64,000 bases of DNA from Gammaproteobacteria bacterium HGW-Gammaproteobacteria-11. GTDB lineage: Bacteria > Pseudomonadota > Gammaproteobacteria > Pseudomonadales > Pseudomonadaceae. The stretch is taken from NCBI GenBank assembly GCA_002840055.1, contig PGZJ01000008.1:83835-147834 (forward strand), written 5' to 3'. Under the pieces are notes generated by a model. The model did not search any database. It was not told where the DNA came from and worked only from the letters and a program-made list of their open reading frames with translations. Both the position numbers and the translations under genes were made by a program. Position 1 is the stretch's first letter. Each line of letters starts with the position of its first letter. Of this stretch, positions 8,670-18,835 are shown in pieces.

Positions 8670-9524
8670 TTACCAGTCAGGTTGAAAACCCAGATACTCG
8701 AACAGCGCGGTGTTTGCCGCTGCATACAGTGGTTCAAGCAAATCAAGCTCTTGCCGGGTTATTTCTGCAGGGTAGGCCCTGCTATTCTTGATGTCCTGCA
8801 GGCGCTGAGGCGCCAGGGCCTGATAAGGTACTCCGAGAAAATCATGGCAGCGTTGCATCACGGCGGCGCTGTCGTTTTTAAGCTGGTTGAAGCCCAGCAC
8901 CAGGACGTTGGCCCAACCAAAACAGGCTACATAGCGCTCGATCTGATCCTTGTAAAAGCCTCTGCGCAGCAGGCTGGGCTCCTCGTCGCTGGCACCTGAT
9001 TCGATCAGGGCCATTTCAAGCTTGATGTAGTCGGAAAAGGACGGGCAACTGCCGTTGAAGAATATCTGCTTTATCGGGCTGTCATCCCGGCCATATTGAT
9101 CCTTGGCGATGATGCCCGGAACACGACCTTCCTCGTTCCATTGGCGGTACATGTTCCAGGCCGAATAAGCCCTGGCGATGGGTTCGCGCAGGATAATGAT
9201 GATCTTCAGGTCGGGGTTGTAGGCCTTCAGCCGTGCGGGGACTTTTTCACGGCAGAGATAACTGGGCGAGGCTTCAAAGTAGCTGACGTGCTTGCCCTTG
9301 CCTTTGCGTCGCAGGAAGTGCGCTTCATACCAGCTGTTACCCTTGCTGAAGTTATCTTCACGATCAAAAAAATGGATTTCCTTGGGGGTTGATCCGCAGA
9401 GGCTGGCGGATTCGTTCAGATAACTGAAAAGCGATGAGGTGCCACTCTTTTGCGCGCCAACGATAATAAAGTCTGGACGATGGCCACCCCGTAGCAGGGT
9501 TTGAATTTTCTTCTTTAAACGCAT
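8670..9524 (-). CDS. PAPS-dependent sulfotransferase
   Basis: About 284 residues from ATG 9524. An in-frame TTG at 9590 would add 22 residues but lies before any conserved block. The 5'-phosphosulfate-binding loop is clear: 'DFIIVGAQKSGTSSLFSYL' near residues 18-36, with 'KEIHFFD' after it. The 3'-phosphate-binding region 'IIILREPIARAYSAWNMYRQW' (~115-135) follows. Family knowledge: this class transfers sulfate from PAPS to carbohydrate or small-molecule acceptors. It is an orphan here, with no PAPS synthesis or polysaccharide genes next to it. Acceptor unknown. Confidence 0.85.
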   Translation of the reverse strand: MRLKKKIQTLLRGGHRPDFIIVGAQKSGTSSLFSYLNESASLCGSTPKEIHFFDREDNFSKGNSWYEAHFLRRKGKGKHVSYFEASPSYLCREKVPARLKAYNPDLKIIIILREPIARAYSAWNMYRQWNEEGRVPGIIAKDQYGRDDSPIKQIFFNGSCPSFSDYIKLEMALIESGASDEEPSLLRRGFYKDQIERYVACFGWANVLVLGFNQLKNDSAAVMQRCHDFLGVPYQALAPQRLQDIKNSRAYPAEITRQELDLLEPLYAAANTALFEYLGFQPDW

Positions 9525-9636
9525 TTTCAAATAGGCTGTCCATGCTGCGATGGGCGCTTCAGCGCACAAGACCAGTGCTGTTTTTGACAAGGGACCTGAT
9601 ACGAGGTGTCGGCTATCAGCCCCTTGTTGCTAGGGC

Positions 9637-9840
9637 TTACTTGCGCAAGAACGCCATGAAAACGCCCGCTACAAGGGAAATGGCACCGCCAATAATGAAG
9701 TACATGGTTTCATCGGTAAAACGACCGGTAAAGGTTTCGGTCAGTTGTTCACCCAGGGACTGAGAGGACTGGTAGCCGAAATACAGCAGCAGTATGCCCA
9801 GCGCGATCAGTACGATACCAACCAGCTTCTGACTTCCCAT
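9637..9840 (-). CDS. Small two-helix membrane protein (DUF3185-like)
   Basis: 67 residues. Helix 1 is 'KLVGIVLIALGILLLYFGYQSS' (5-26), then a short polar linker 'LTETFTGRFTDETM', then helix 2 'YFIIGGAISLVAGVFMAFLRK' (47-67). This pattern, including 'GYQSSQSLGEQLTETFTGRFTDET', fits the DUF3185 family. A good ribosome site (CGGAGAAACACC) precedes ATG 9840. The same frame is open far upstream, but that part overlaps the glycerophosphodiesterase gene and is not coding. It is divergent from that gene. Function unknown. Confidence 0.8.
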   Translation of the reverse strand: MGSQKLVGIVLIALGILLLYFGYQSSQSLGEQLTETFTGRFTDETMYFIIGGAISLVAGVFMAFLRK

Positions 9841-10023
9841 GGTGTTTCTCCGTTCTTGTTGTTGACGCGCGGTGTGCTGCGTTACTTTGTGATCCGCAAC
9901 GAGTGTAACGCAGTTTTGCATGTCGGTTCTGAGCCGATCAGCTTTGTTGCGGGCCGTGTCCTGCCATGGCGCGGTGCAGATCTGCTGCTTATGCTGAGAA
10001 CAGGTACTGACACAGGATCGGCA

Positions 10024-10821
10024 ATGGCTAGTTTCGCTGACAGACTCAATACGCTGGCAAATCATCTGTGGGCCTTGACGCCTCAGAGCAGAAGGCCGGC
10101 CAATTGCGCTGAGGTCAGATTGGTTGCGCACCGCGGTGCGCATGGCCAGGGTCCCGACGGGCGGGTGCTGGAAAACACCCTTGAAGCCTTTGAGCTGTGT
10201 TTGAAAATGGGTGTCTGGGGAGCGGAAATGGATATCCATCTGACCCGCGACGGCGAACCGGTGGTGCACCATGATGCGCATTGCGGCCGGCTGTTCAATC
10301 GACCGGATATCATCATCGCCGAGACCAACTTTCGCGACTTGCGCCTGGCTGTGCCACAGATTCCGCATCTGGATGAGGTCTTGCAGCTGAATGCCGGGCG
10401 TATGCATCTGATGCTGGAAATCAAGGAGTCCTGGCGTCAGCGCTCGACCCTGCCACAACGCATCAGCCCCTGGCTGAAATCCCTCACGCCCGGTGACGAC
10501 TACCACCTGCTCAGTCTGGTGCCTGATCATCTGGAGGGGTTCAATACTATTCCGCGTTCGGCCTTTGTTGATGTGGCCGAAGCCAATACGGCGGCAATCC
10601 TCCGTCAGAATCGGGCATTGCAACATGGTGCGGTGGCAGGCTCCTTTGCGCTGATGGGGGCTGGCTGCTTGCGCCAATTGCGTGAAGAGGGGCGACAGGT
10701 GGGCACCGGGCTGGTCGAGAACAGTTATGTGCTGAACCGCGAGGTGCACCGAGGTGTGGACTGGGTGTTCACCGATAACATACTGACGCTGCTGCCGGAA
10801 TCGACGCCCGGCAAAGGCTGA
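10024..10821 (+). CDS. Glycerophosphodiester phosphodiesterase family protein
   Basis: About 265 residues from ATG 10024, preceded by AGGATCGGCA. GDPD signatures: 'LVAHRGAHGQGPDGRVLENTLEAFELCLKMG' with catalytic His and the ENT motif, 'GAEMDIHLTRDGEPVVHHD' with metal-binding Glu/Asp and the second catalytic His, and 'LMLEIKE'. The C-terminus ends with 'DWVFTDNI', as in the family. It hydrolyses glycerophosphodiesters to glycerol-3-phosphate and an alcohol. No signal peptide is seen, so it is probably cytoplasmic. It is followed after 65 bp by a PhoD-like phosphatase gene on the same strand. Confidence 0.85.
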   Translation: MASFADRLNTLANHLWALTPQSRRPANCAEVRLVAHRGAHGQGPDGRVLENTLEAFELCLKMGVWGAEMDIHLTRDGEPVVHHDAHCGRLFNRPDIIIAETNFRDLRLAVPQIPHLDEVLQLNAGRMHLMLEIKESWRQRSTLPQRISPWLKSLTPGDDYHLLSLVPDHLEGFNTIPRSAFVDVAEANTAAILRQNRALQHGAVAGSFALMGAGCLRQLREEGRQVGTGLVENSYVLNREVHRGVDWVFTDNILTLLPESTPGKG

Positions 10822-10886
10822 CCCGTACGAAACATTTCGATGCATGCACGGCTGAACCCGGCAGCTTTAATGCAGGTCTGACTTTC

Positions 10887-12809
10887 ATGCCCTCACATGA
10901 TCCCTCTTCGCTGCCTGCGCTGCTGGCAGGCCCCATTCTGCGTCGACTGGAGCCCTCACGCCTGCTTGTCTGGCTGGTGGTCAGTCGGCCGCTTTTATTG
11001 ACGTTGCATGTACAGCGAGCCGAGCGGGATCAGACCTTTGCCATTGAGCCGGATAGTCCTGTATGCCAGTCGCTGCCGATTGGCAGGCATGCTTATGTCT
11101 ACCTGGTGGATATCCCACTCGATGAGCCGTTACCGCTGGATACGCTGATCGATTACGACCTGTGCTGGGTCGAGTCGGGCCAACAACAGTGTATTGCCAG
11201 TGCGCTGCCGCACCTGCTCTATCCCGGTCGAGATAAAGCCGCTTTCATGATAGCCAGCAACAATAGCCAGTTGTTGCATGGCTCCTGCCGCAAACCCCAT
11301 GCACCTTGCGCCGATGGGCTGGTGCGTGCCGATGCCTGGTTGGCCGAACGGCTTGACCGGCCTGAGCAGCGCCCGGCCTGGCTGTTGATGACCGGTGATC
11401 AGGTCTATGTGGACGATGTTGCGGGTCCGATGCTGCACGCCGTGCATCAGCTGGTTGAATGCCTGGGGTTGTTTGATGAGCGGCTTGAAGGCGCCACCGT
11501 CGCTGACAGCCAGGCGCTGTATCAGAGTGCCCAGAACTACTATCAACGTGTGCAACTGCTGCCTGATATCCCGGTGAATCTGCCCTTGCGTGAACGCTTC
11601 TTTGGCGGGGTGAAGAAGCCGGTCTTTACCTCGGCTAATGCGCAGAATCATCTGATCACTCTGGCCGAGATGTTTGCCATGTATCTGCTGGTCTGGTCAC
11701 CGGTGCCCTGGCGGCTGCTTGACCTGACGCCGCCCGCACTCAGTCAGGCGCATGCTCAACGCTATGCCCGGGAAAAGACCGCGATCGAGGGCTTTGTTAC
11801 GGGTTTACCGCAGGTAGCCCGCCTTATGGCCCATCTGCCCAGCCTGATGATCTTTGATGACCATGATGTGACCGATGACTGGAATCTGACAGCAGACTGG
11901 GAAAGCACCGCCTATGGTCACCCCTTTTCCAGGCGCATTATCGGTAACGCACTGCTCGGTTATCTGCTGTGTCAGGGCTGGGGTAACGAGCCGCACAAGG
12001 TCGATGCGCCACTGCAACAGCTTGCCAACGTGCTGCATGCCGCCCGCGAACAGGGCTGGCTGGACAAGACGGCCCAGGATGCCTGTATCAATACGGCACT
12101 GGGCTTTCATGGCTGGTCCTATGAGGTGGCGGGACAGCCCCATTTGCTGGTGCTGGATACCCGCACCCAACGATGGCGCAACAGCAGCCGGCCGGCCCGG
12201 CCTTCAGGTCTGATGGACTGGGAAGCCCTGAGTGAGATGCAGCAGAAGCTGCTGGACAAGAACGCGGTGATTATCGTCTCGCCGGCACCCATGTTCGGCG
12301 TGAAGCTGATCGAGGGTATCCAGAAGCTGTTTACTCTGCTGGGTAAGCCTTTGCTGGTCGATGCGGAGAACTGGATGGCGCACCGGGGCGCGGCCAGTGT
12401 GATGCTGAATATCTTCCGGCATTCACGCACCCCGACCAACTTCGTGGTGCTGTCCGGTGATGTGCATTATTCCTTCATGTACGACGTGACCATCCGTCAC
12501 CGTAACCAGGCGCCGGGAATAGTTCAGATCACCAGCAGCGGGCTGAAAAACAGTTTTCCGGAAACCCTGCTGAACCTGTTCGACCGGCTGAATCGCTGGC
12601 TCTATGCCCCCTGGTCACCGCTGAACTGGCTGACCAAGCGGCGGCGCATGCGCGTCACCCCGCTCGATCCGGATCGGGCCAAGGCGGGTGAAAGACTCTG
12701 GAACGGCAGTGGTATCGGGCTGGTGCGCATGGATCAATGCGGCCGGCCGGTTGAGGTCAAGCAGCTGGATGCCCGCGGATTCGAGGTCTCCTTTCTGACC
12801 CGGCCTTGA
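10887..12809 (+). CDS. PhoD-like metallophosphatase family protein
   Basis: 640 residues, no obvious signal peptide. Metallophosphatase motifs are in order: 'GSCRKP' near 130, 'MTGDQVYVDD' with Asp171, 'MIFDDHDVTDDWN' with Asp324-Asp325-His326-Asp327, and 'LSGDVHYSF' with Asp525 and His527. This matches the cytoplasmic PhoD-like group of Pseudomonas proteins rather than the secreted TAT-dependent phosphodiesterase PhoD, which carries a twin-arginine signal. The stop is directly adjacent to the convergent yajD stop. The substrate is uncertain; phosphodiester or phosphonate-like esters are possible. Confidence 0.75.
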   Translation: MPSHDPSSLPALLAGPILRRLEPSRLLVWLVVSRPLLLTLHVQRAERDQTFAIEPDSPVCQSLPIGRHAYVYLVDIPLDEPLPLDTLIDYDLCWVESGQQQCIASALPHLLYPGRDKAAFMIASNNSQLLHGSCRKPHAPCADGLVRADAWLAERLDRPEQRPAWLLMTGDQVYVDDVAGPMLHAVHQLVECLGLFDERLEGATVADSQALYQSAQNYYQRVQLLPDIPVNLPLRERFFGGVKKPVFTSANAQNHLITLAEMFAMYLLVWSPVPWRLLDLTPPALSQAHAQRYAREKTAIEGFVTGLPQVARLMAHLPSLMIFDDHDVTDDWNLTADWESTAYGHPFSRRIIGNALLGYLLCQGWGNEPHKVDAPLQQLANVLHAAREQGWLDKTAQDACINTALGFHGWSYEVAGQPHLLVLDTRTQRWRNSSRPARPSGLMDWEALSEMQQKLLDKNAVIIVSPAPMFGVKLIEGIQKLFTLLGKPLLVDAENWMAHRGAASVMLNIFRHSRTPTNFVVLSGDVHYSFMYDVTIRHRNQAPGIVQITSSGLKNSFPETLLNLFDRLNRWLYAPWSPLNWLTKRRRMRVTPLDPDRAKAGERLWNGSGIGLVRMDQCGRPVEVKQLDARGFEVSFLTRP

Positions 12810-13154
12810 TCAGGTTTTTTCTTCGCTGCCTTTGCCCAGCAAGGCTCCCAGACCTTCAAACGCCTTGTGTGTAGCCTGCTTGACCTTGGGTGTGGCGGTG
12901 GAGGAGTCGCTGAAGTATTGCTGGTCGGTGTAGCGGGCATGTTCGTTGTCGTGGCAGAACAGGCACAGCAGTTCCCAGTTGGAACCGTCTTCGGGGTTGT
13001 TGTCGTGGTTGTGATCGCGGTGGTGCACGGTCAGTTCGCTGACCCGTTTGCCGCTGAATTCGCGGGCGCAACGGCCACAGACCCAGGGGTACATCTTCAG
13101 GGCTTTTTCGCGGTAGCCCTGTTCGCGGCTGTGCGCGGTACTGTGTTTGCTCAT
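12810..13154 (-). CDS. yajD: YajD family HNH nuclease
   Basis: 114 residues. Two CxxC pairs ('VCGRCAREF' and 'LCLFCHDNEH') frame an HNH motif 'LTVHHRDHNHDNNPEDGSNWE'. The length and the C-terminal Lys/Glu-rich tail match YajD-type small HNH proteins, whose role is not well defined. ATG 13154 is the only reasonable start. It is convergent with, and directly adjacent to, the PhoD-like gene. Confidence 0.85.
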   Translation of the reverse strand: MSKHSTAHSREQGYREKALKMYPWVCGRCAREFSGKRVSELTVHHRDHNHDNNPEDGSNWELLCLFCHDNEHARYTDQQYFSDSSTATPKVKQATHKAFEGLGALLGKGSEEKT

Positions 13155-13198
13155 GCCCGTCTCCAGTGTTGTCTTGCCGTCAGTGTAGCGCGACCGCT

Positions 13199-13879
13199 TT
13201 ATTTCAGCTGGCCAATCCAGATGGTGTGTTTGGCGCCACGATTACCGTGGGCGTAAACCTGGACTTCATCGGCCTTGAATCCGGCCTTGGCCAGGCGTTG
13301 GGCGAATGGCCGGTCGGCGCTGGCAGACCAGACCGCCAGCAACCCGCCCGGGCGCAGGGCTTTGGCACAGGTGCTCAGGCCGTCCTGGGAATAGAGCCAG
13401 GAGTTGGCGCTGTGGGTCAGGCCTTCGGGACCGTTGTCGACATCCAGAATGATGGCGTCATAGCCCTGGGGTTCATCGCGCAGGATTTGTGCAACATCGC
13501 GGTTCAGTACCTGCGCACGCGGATCGGCCAGCGGGTGTCCGGCTTTGGCGCCCAGTGCGCCACGGTTCCATTCGATCACGCCTGATACCAGTTCGGCGAC
13601 CTGCACTTCGGCATCCGGGCCTAGGTTTTTCAGCGCAGAGGCGAGGGTGAAACCCATGCCCAGCCCGCCGATCAGCACCCTTGCAGCGGGCCGGGCGGCA
13701 ATCTGTTTGCAGGGCAGTTCGGCCAGCGCATCTTCCGAGCCGTGCATGCGGGTATTCATCAACTGTCCACCCTTGCCACCCTCCAGCTTGATGACAAAGT
13801 CGTCACCGTACTCAAACAGGCAGAGCGCACCGCCGTTGTTGGGGATGGGGGCAGTGTCGAGCAGAACAAAGCGTTTCAT
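13199..13879 (-). CDS. Spermidine-synthase-like (class I methyltransferase fold) protein
   Basis: About 226 residues from ATG 13879, where the family's 'MKRFVLLDTAPIPNNGGALCLF' begins. Upstream in-frame ATGs exist, but the extra residues are not conserved-looking. The Rossmann nucleotide-binding loop 'VLIGGLGMGFTLASAL' (~75-90), 'VQVAELVSGVIEWN' and 'YDAIILDVDNGPEG' fit spermine/spermidine synthase-like proteins. The N-terminal beta-sheet tetramer domain of true SpeE is reduced. It is therefore likely a SpeE-like methyltransferase-fold protein of unknown substrate rather than an aminopropyltransferase. Confidence 0.75.
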   Translation of the reverse strand: MKRFVLLDTAPIPNNGGALCLFEYGDDFVIKLEGGKGGQLMNTRMHGSEDALAELPCKQIAARPAARVLIGGLGMGFTLASALKNLGPDAEVQVAELVSGVIEWNRGALGAKAGHPLADPRAQVLNRDVAQILRDEPQGYDAIILDVDNGPEGLTHSANSWLYSQDGLSTCAKALRPGGLLAVWSASADRPFAQRLAKAGFKADEVQVYAHGNRGAKHTIWIGQLK

Positions 13880-14053
13880 GGCGGTCTCGGTACGGGCGTG
13901 AAGGCGCATTATGCCTGAGCGTGGCGCAGGCTTCCCAAGCTTGTTGTTCATCATTCACATGCTTTCTGACGCGCCGCTGACATGGACATGCGCGGGCGCG
14001 ACAGACCACACTGTGCCCATGCTGTTGCCTGTGAATCTTGCCAAGGACTGATC

Positions 14054-14860
14054 ATGACCGCCTCAAATGCTAACGATATCGTGCTGGCCGAACAGCACGG
14101 CCCGACCTGTGTGCTGACCCTGAACCGTCCGGACAAGCGCAATGCGCTGGAAACCGCTACCTATATTCTGATGAACCGCTATCTGGATGCGGCGCTGGCC
14201 GATCCGGGCGTGGCCAACATCGTGCTCTGCGGTGCCGGCAATTTCTTTTGCTCAGGCGGTGATCTGCTCTCGCTGGAAACCCGTGCCGCGCTGCCGGTGG
14301 CCGAACGGGCGGCACTGATCCAGAAGTTGCATGACCTGGTGATCAGGCTGAAATTTTCATCCAAGCCGGTGATTGCCGCGATAGAGGGCGGTGCCGCCGG
14401 TGCCGGGGCCTCACTGGCCTTTGCCGCGGATCTGATCGTGGCGGCCGAAGGCAGCTATATCTCCATGGCCTATGTGAAGGCGGGTCTGGTACCGGATGGT
14501 GGCGGTTCGGCCTTTCTGGCCCACGCCCTGCCGCACCAGTTGGCAGCGGAAATTGCCCTGTTTGGTGGCCGCTTGCCGATTGAGCGTTTTGCCGCTGCTG
14601 GCGTGGTCAACCGTATTGTGCCGTCGGGTAGTGCCCTGCAAACGGCGCTGGAGCTGGGACAACAATTGGCCGAGGGCGCCCGCGAGTCCCAGGCGGCGAT
14701 CCTTTCCTTGCTCGATGGCCCGGACCGGGAAAGTTTTGAGCGCCAACTGGACGCCGAAAAACGCCTGATGGCCATCGCGCTAGGGTCGGCCGAGGCAGCG
14801 GAAGGGATTGCGGCGTTCAAGGAAAAACGCGCGCCTGCTTTTTCACGGCTGGCAGGGTAA
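14054..14860 (+). CDS. Enoyl-CoA hydratase/isomerase family protein (PaaG-like)
   Basis: 268 residues from ATG 14054 (AAGGACTGATC precedes it). Crotonase motifs: 'LTLNRPDKRNALE' near 22, oxyanion-hole 'FFCSGGDL' near 66 and 'IEGGAAGAGASLAFAADL' near 108. The loop 'AYVKAGLVPDGGGSAFL' has Asp at the PaaG catalytic position and lacks the hydratase Glu. This suggests an isomerase such as 1,2-epoxyphenylacetyl-CoA isomerase or an oxepin-CoA hydrolase-like protein. No other paa genes are near. It is followed after 35 bp by a membrane protein gene. Confidence 0.8.
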   Translation: MTASNANDIVLAEQHGPTCVLTLNRPDKRNALETATYILMNRYLDAALADPGVANIVLCGAGNFFCSGGDLLSLETRAALPVAERAALIQKLHDLVIRLKFSSKPVIAAIEGGAAGAGASLAFAADLIVAAEGSYISMAYVKAGLVPDGGGSAFLAHALPHQLAAEIALFGGRLPIERFAAAGVVNRIVPSGSALQTALELGQQLAEGARESQAAILSLLDGPDRESFERQLDAEKRLMAIALGSAEAAEGIAAFKEKRAPAFSRLAG

Positions 14861-14895
14861 GCTCGGCGCATCAGATCAAGGGTGGGGAGCGAGCA

Positions 14896-15366
14896 ATGAA
14901 CCAGGGACTGGACGAAAACACCGCAGCGCCAGTTCGCAGCGGCCCCGGGGCTTTTTTGCAGGCGCTGCAGGGGGCGGGGATATTCTTCCTGGTCGGACCC
15001 TTTGTTGCCTTTGTGCTGGTCTTCGGGGTGCTGATGTTTCCGGTGATTCTGGCACTGAAGGCCAGTGAGCTGTGGTTTATCCTGGCGCTGTTATTTGGAA
15101 GCTACGTATTTGGTGGTATGCCAGCCGCTGTTACCGGCTTTTGCCATGCCTTGCTGGCCAGTTTTGTGGGATGGCGCTGGGCATTGCTGTTGTCTCTGCC
15201 CTTGGGCGCGTTCTCGTCCTGGTTGCTGTTGCGCCACCTTTTTCAGGTGAATCTGGTTGTGGTGGGTGGGCTTGGCGTCGTTGCTACGCTGGTCTCGGCC
15301 TGGATCCTGGCCCGGCGAGCCAAAAGCCGGGCCAGGTCTGCTCAGTCGCCGCCCACCAGACTCTGA
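14896..15366 (+). CDS. Unknown integral membrane protein (four predicted helices)
   Basis: 156 residues, about half hydrophobic. Likely helices are at ~25-50 ('GIFFLVGPFVAFVLVFGVLMFPVIL'), ~57-80, ~84-112 and ~118-140, ending in a basic tail 'RRAKSRARSAQSPPTRL'. A ribosome site (GGGGAGCGAGCA) precedes ATG 14896. I do not recognise a family. The last 25 bp overlap the 3' end of the convergent secreted-protein gene. Confidence 0.6.
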   Translation: MNQGLDENTAAPVRSGPGAFLQALQGAGIFFLVGPFVAFVLVFGVLMFPVILALKASELWFILALLFGSYVFGGMPAAVTGFCHALLASFVGWRWALLLSLPLGAFSSWLLLRHLFQVNLVVVGGLGVVATLVSAWILARRAKSRARSAQSPPTRL

Positions 15367-16958
15367 ATGCGCCAGCCCTGGGGGCCGCGGACGACGCTGA
15401 GGCGATAATCAATCATCCAGTGTGCATGTGTGCGGGCAATGAAGCCCTGCGTGCCATCTCTGAGCATGACGGGTAGATAGGCGTCTTCTAGCTCACTGCG
15501 TTGTGGGTCAATAATCAGCACCTCATGGTCAAGTACCCTTATGATGGCGCCGCTGTCCGACGGCTCTGCGCGCAGAGGCGCCTGTGGCTGGGTGACAAAC
15601 AAGGTGATCTGAGGATCGAAGCGCCCAAAAATGGAACCGGGCAGGCAGCTTGGGTAAGGCAGACAGAAGGCTTCCGGTGACTCCAGGACTGCGCCAGGCG
15701 CCACAGCATGCTGCAGGGACCACCATAGATCAGCGGCGCTGTCGGGATGCTCAAGCAGCATGCGAAGATCCGCGTGCCCACCACTGCCCCCAAAGCCCAA
15801 CATGATATCCGGTGCGCTCATGCGCACCAGCGCCTCACCATCGGTATCAGTCACAACTTTTTTCAGATCGGCTATGAAGTTGGCAAAGCTGCTGTCCATG
15901 TCGCTTTCGTCGACCGGGTGCAGGCGAGGGTTGTCAAGATGCTGCAGAACAGTGCGCAGTGCCTGCAGTTCGTCACGACTCAATGGTGTATCGGGTGCGG
16001 GCAGGGTGGCATCCGGGTTTAACCACAGGCGTGCCGCTTGCACGTTACGTTGATGGCGCAGCGTGGTCAGTGTCGGGTTGTATCGGGGCCATCTGATAAA
16101 GCCGAGCGCTTGCAACAACGCGGATTCATGTATCGGGCTGTGCGCCAATACAAGGTGCTCGGGCAATTGCGCACGCAGACTCGAGAGGTTGCTGCCCGTC
16201 AGCTGCAAACCTTGTTCGTTACTGCTGCCGAGTGCCATCAGGATATCCAGCAGGGCTGCGTCAATATGGGTTTCCAGTAGTAGCGCCGGATCATCGATCT
16301 GAAGGTGCTTGAGCTGCCAGCCGTGTGGGGCGGTTTCAAGGTGGTATTCTGCTACGCCCACGCAGCAGTGGTCACAGCGCGGCAACCGGTCGGAGGGCAG
16401 GTTGCGCCAATTGGGCAGTTCGCCTTCGGGGCTGTTCAGAACCGTCAGCAGACTGGCTGGTGACAGGTTCAGGCCGATGCTCAGGTTGTCGCTGCTCGCG
16501 CTAGCCCAGGCTGGTCCGAGCTGACACCCTGAACCGGTTTGCAGGGCATGACTGTCCAACAGCAAGCGATCACCACTGCTCTCGACTTCATAGCCAAGAA
16601 TCAGGCTGACATCGCTGCCACTGCCGCCCTGATTGTCGTGCAGGCGGTAGAGTACCTGATTGCCGGGACCGGTCAGGCGTTCGTAGCCAAGCATGCCACG
16701 TAGCTCGCCAGCGGGTCCTCTGGGCCGCTCATAGTGAATCATGCCCTCTATATCAAAGCTGGGTAGGCGGGCATTGGTCCGACTGCATCGGGTCAAATTG
16801 ATACTGTAGGGCGCACGGGTGTCCGCCTGGTAAAAGCCATCAAAACAGGCGGGGTGGGGTATGGGGGGATTATTGGCCAGCAACATCGTGGGCATCAGGG
16901 TCAGGCTTAACAGCAGCAACCAGAGGCGTGGCGCGATTTGCTGGCGGTGGGTGCTCAT
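15342..16958 (-). CDS. Large secreted protein with C-terminal SH3-like domain, function unknown
   Basis: About 538 residues from ATG 16958, preceded by AGGAACACTGAAT. A signal peptide is clear ('LWLLLLSLTLMPTMLLANN', cut near 30). The first ~200 residues read like a secreted beta-rich domain with several Cys ('PHPACFDGFYQADTR', 'CSRTNARLPSFDI', 'CDHCCVG'). The C-terminal ~90 residues ('VTQPQAPLRAEPSDSGAIIRVLDHEVLII...DGTQGFIARTH') resemble a bacterial SH3 domain, used for binding cell-wall or peptide ligands. I do not recognise the whole protein. No operon partner is evident. Confidence 0.7.
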   Translation of the reverse strand: MSTHRQQIAPRLWLLLLSLTLMPTMLLANNPPIPHPACFDGFYQADTRAPYSINLTRCSRTNARLPSFDIEGMIHYERPRGPAGELRGMLGYERLTGPGNQVLYRLHDNQGGSGSDVSLILGYEVESSGDRLLLDSHALQTGSGCQLGPAWASASSDNLSIGLNLSPASLLTVLNSPEGELPNWRNLPSDRLPRCDHCCVGVAEYHLETAPHGWQLKHLQIDDPALLLETHIDAALLDILMALGSSNEQGLQLTGSNLSSLRAQLPEHLVLAHSPIHESALLQALGFIRWPRYNPTLTTLRHQRNVQAARLWLNPDATLPAPDTPLSRDELQALRTVLQHLDNPRLHPVDESDMDSSFANFIADLKKVVTDTDGEALVRMSAPDIMLGFGGSGGHADLRMLLEHPDSAADLWWSLQHAVAPGAVLESPEAFCLPYPSCLPGSIFGRFDPQITLFVTQPQAPLRAEPSDSGAIIRVLDHEVLIIDPQRSELEDAYLPVMLRDGTQGFIARTHAHWMIDYRLSVVRGPQGWRIQSLVGGD

Positions 16959-17036
16959 ATTCAGTGTTCCTGTACTCCGTGTCATGCGTTCATGATGTCC
17001 TTGGTCTGCTGTACTGAGCAATGCATGTTGTCAAAC

Positions 17037-17683
17037 TTAACACTGCCGCAGCAGCACCACATCCTTGGCTGGGATCTCGCAGTGCCAGCCATACTGCTCG
17101 GCCAGCACATGAAAGGTAACCGGGCGATAGAACACCACATGGGTTGGATCGCGCCGATAGTGCCAGTTGGCAAAGCTCTGATCATCGGTCTGGAACAGGG
17201 TCATGATCGCCAGCCAGCCATTCGGGCGCAGCAACTGGTCAAAGCGAGCAAACTCATCGGCGGGCCGGTGGAAATGCTCGACCACTTCGGTGCAGGTAAT
17301 AAAGTCGTATTGCCTGTGTAGTGCATCGGCATCACAGGGGAACAGCGGATCATAAAGCTGCATGCTGTGCCCGGCCTGGGTCAGCATGTCGGCCAGTGCC
17401 GGACCGGGGCCGCAGCCGTAATCCAGTCCGTCCAGTCCGGGACTTAGCTTGGCGCAGAGCGGGTCTGCCAGTCGTGCCAGAAAACGCCGGTAGCCAGGAT
17501 CGGTTACCTCGTTGCGGTGGGTGCGGTAATGGGCATGCTCGATTGCCGCAACGGGTAGCTGTGCCGGATCAAGAAAGGTCGCTTCGCACTGCGGGCAGCG
17601 CCAGTAATCGCGATCCTCGACCCGCATGAAGGGTGCCGGGCTGGCATGCAGGCAGACTGGACAGTGCATGCTCATTGGCAGGC

Positions 17684-17687
<4 letters not shown>
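17037..17687 (-). CDS. SAM-dependent methyltransferase with N-terminal zinc ribbon
   Basis: 216 residues. The N-terminal CxxC...CxxC zinc-ribbon ('CPVCLHAS', 'CPQCEATF', residues ~9-40) is followed by a class I methyltransferase core: '[15 protein letters not shown]' (SAM loop, ~89-103), '[19 protein letters not shown]' and '[11 protein letters not shown]'. The GTG start at 17687 overlaps the stop of the acyl-CoA dehydrogenase gene by 4 nt; ATGs at 17675 and 17669 are alternatives. It is the last gene of the valine-type operon. Its substrate is unknown and a link to valine breakdown is not obvious. Confidence 0.82.

Positions 17688-18835
<1,148 letters not shown>

Noticed and set aside
9841..10845. 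N-terminal extension of the small DUF3185-like protein
   Set aside because: It overlaps the glycerophosphodiesterase gene on the other strand; the ribosome site and family match start at 9840.
14054..14860. Idea that the crotonase is DspI (cis-2-decenoic acid synthesis)
   Set aside because: The active-site loop with Asp in place of the hydratase Glu fits PaaG-like isomerases, and the gene is not in the acyl-CoA dehydrogenase operon.
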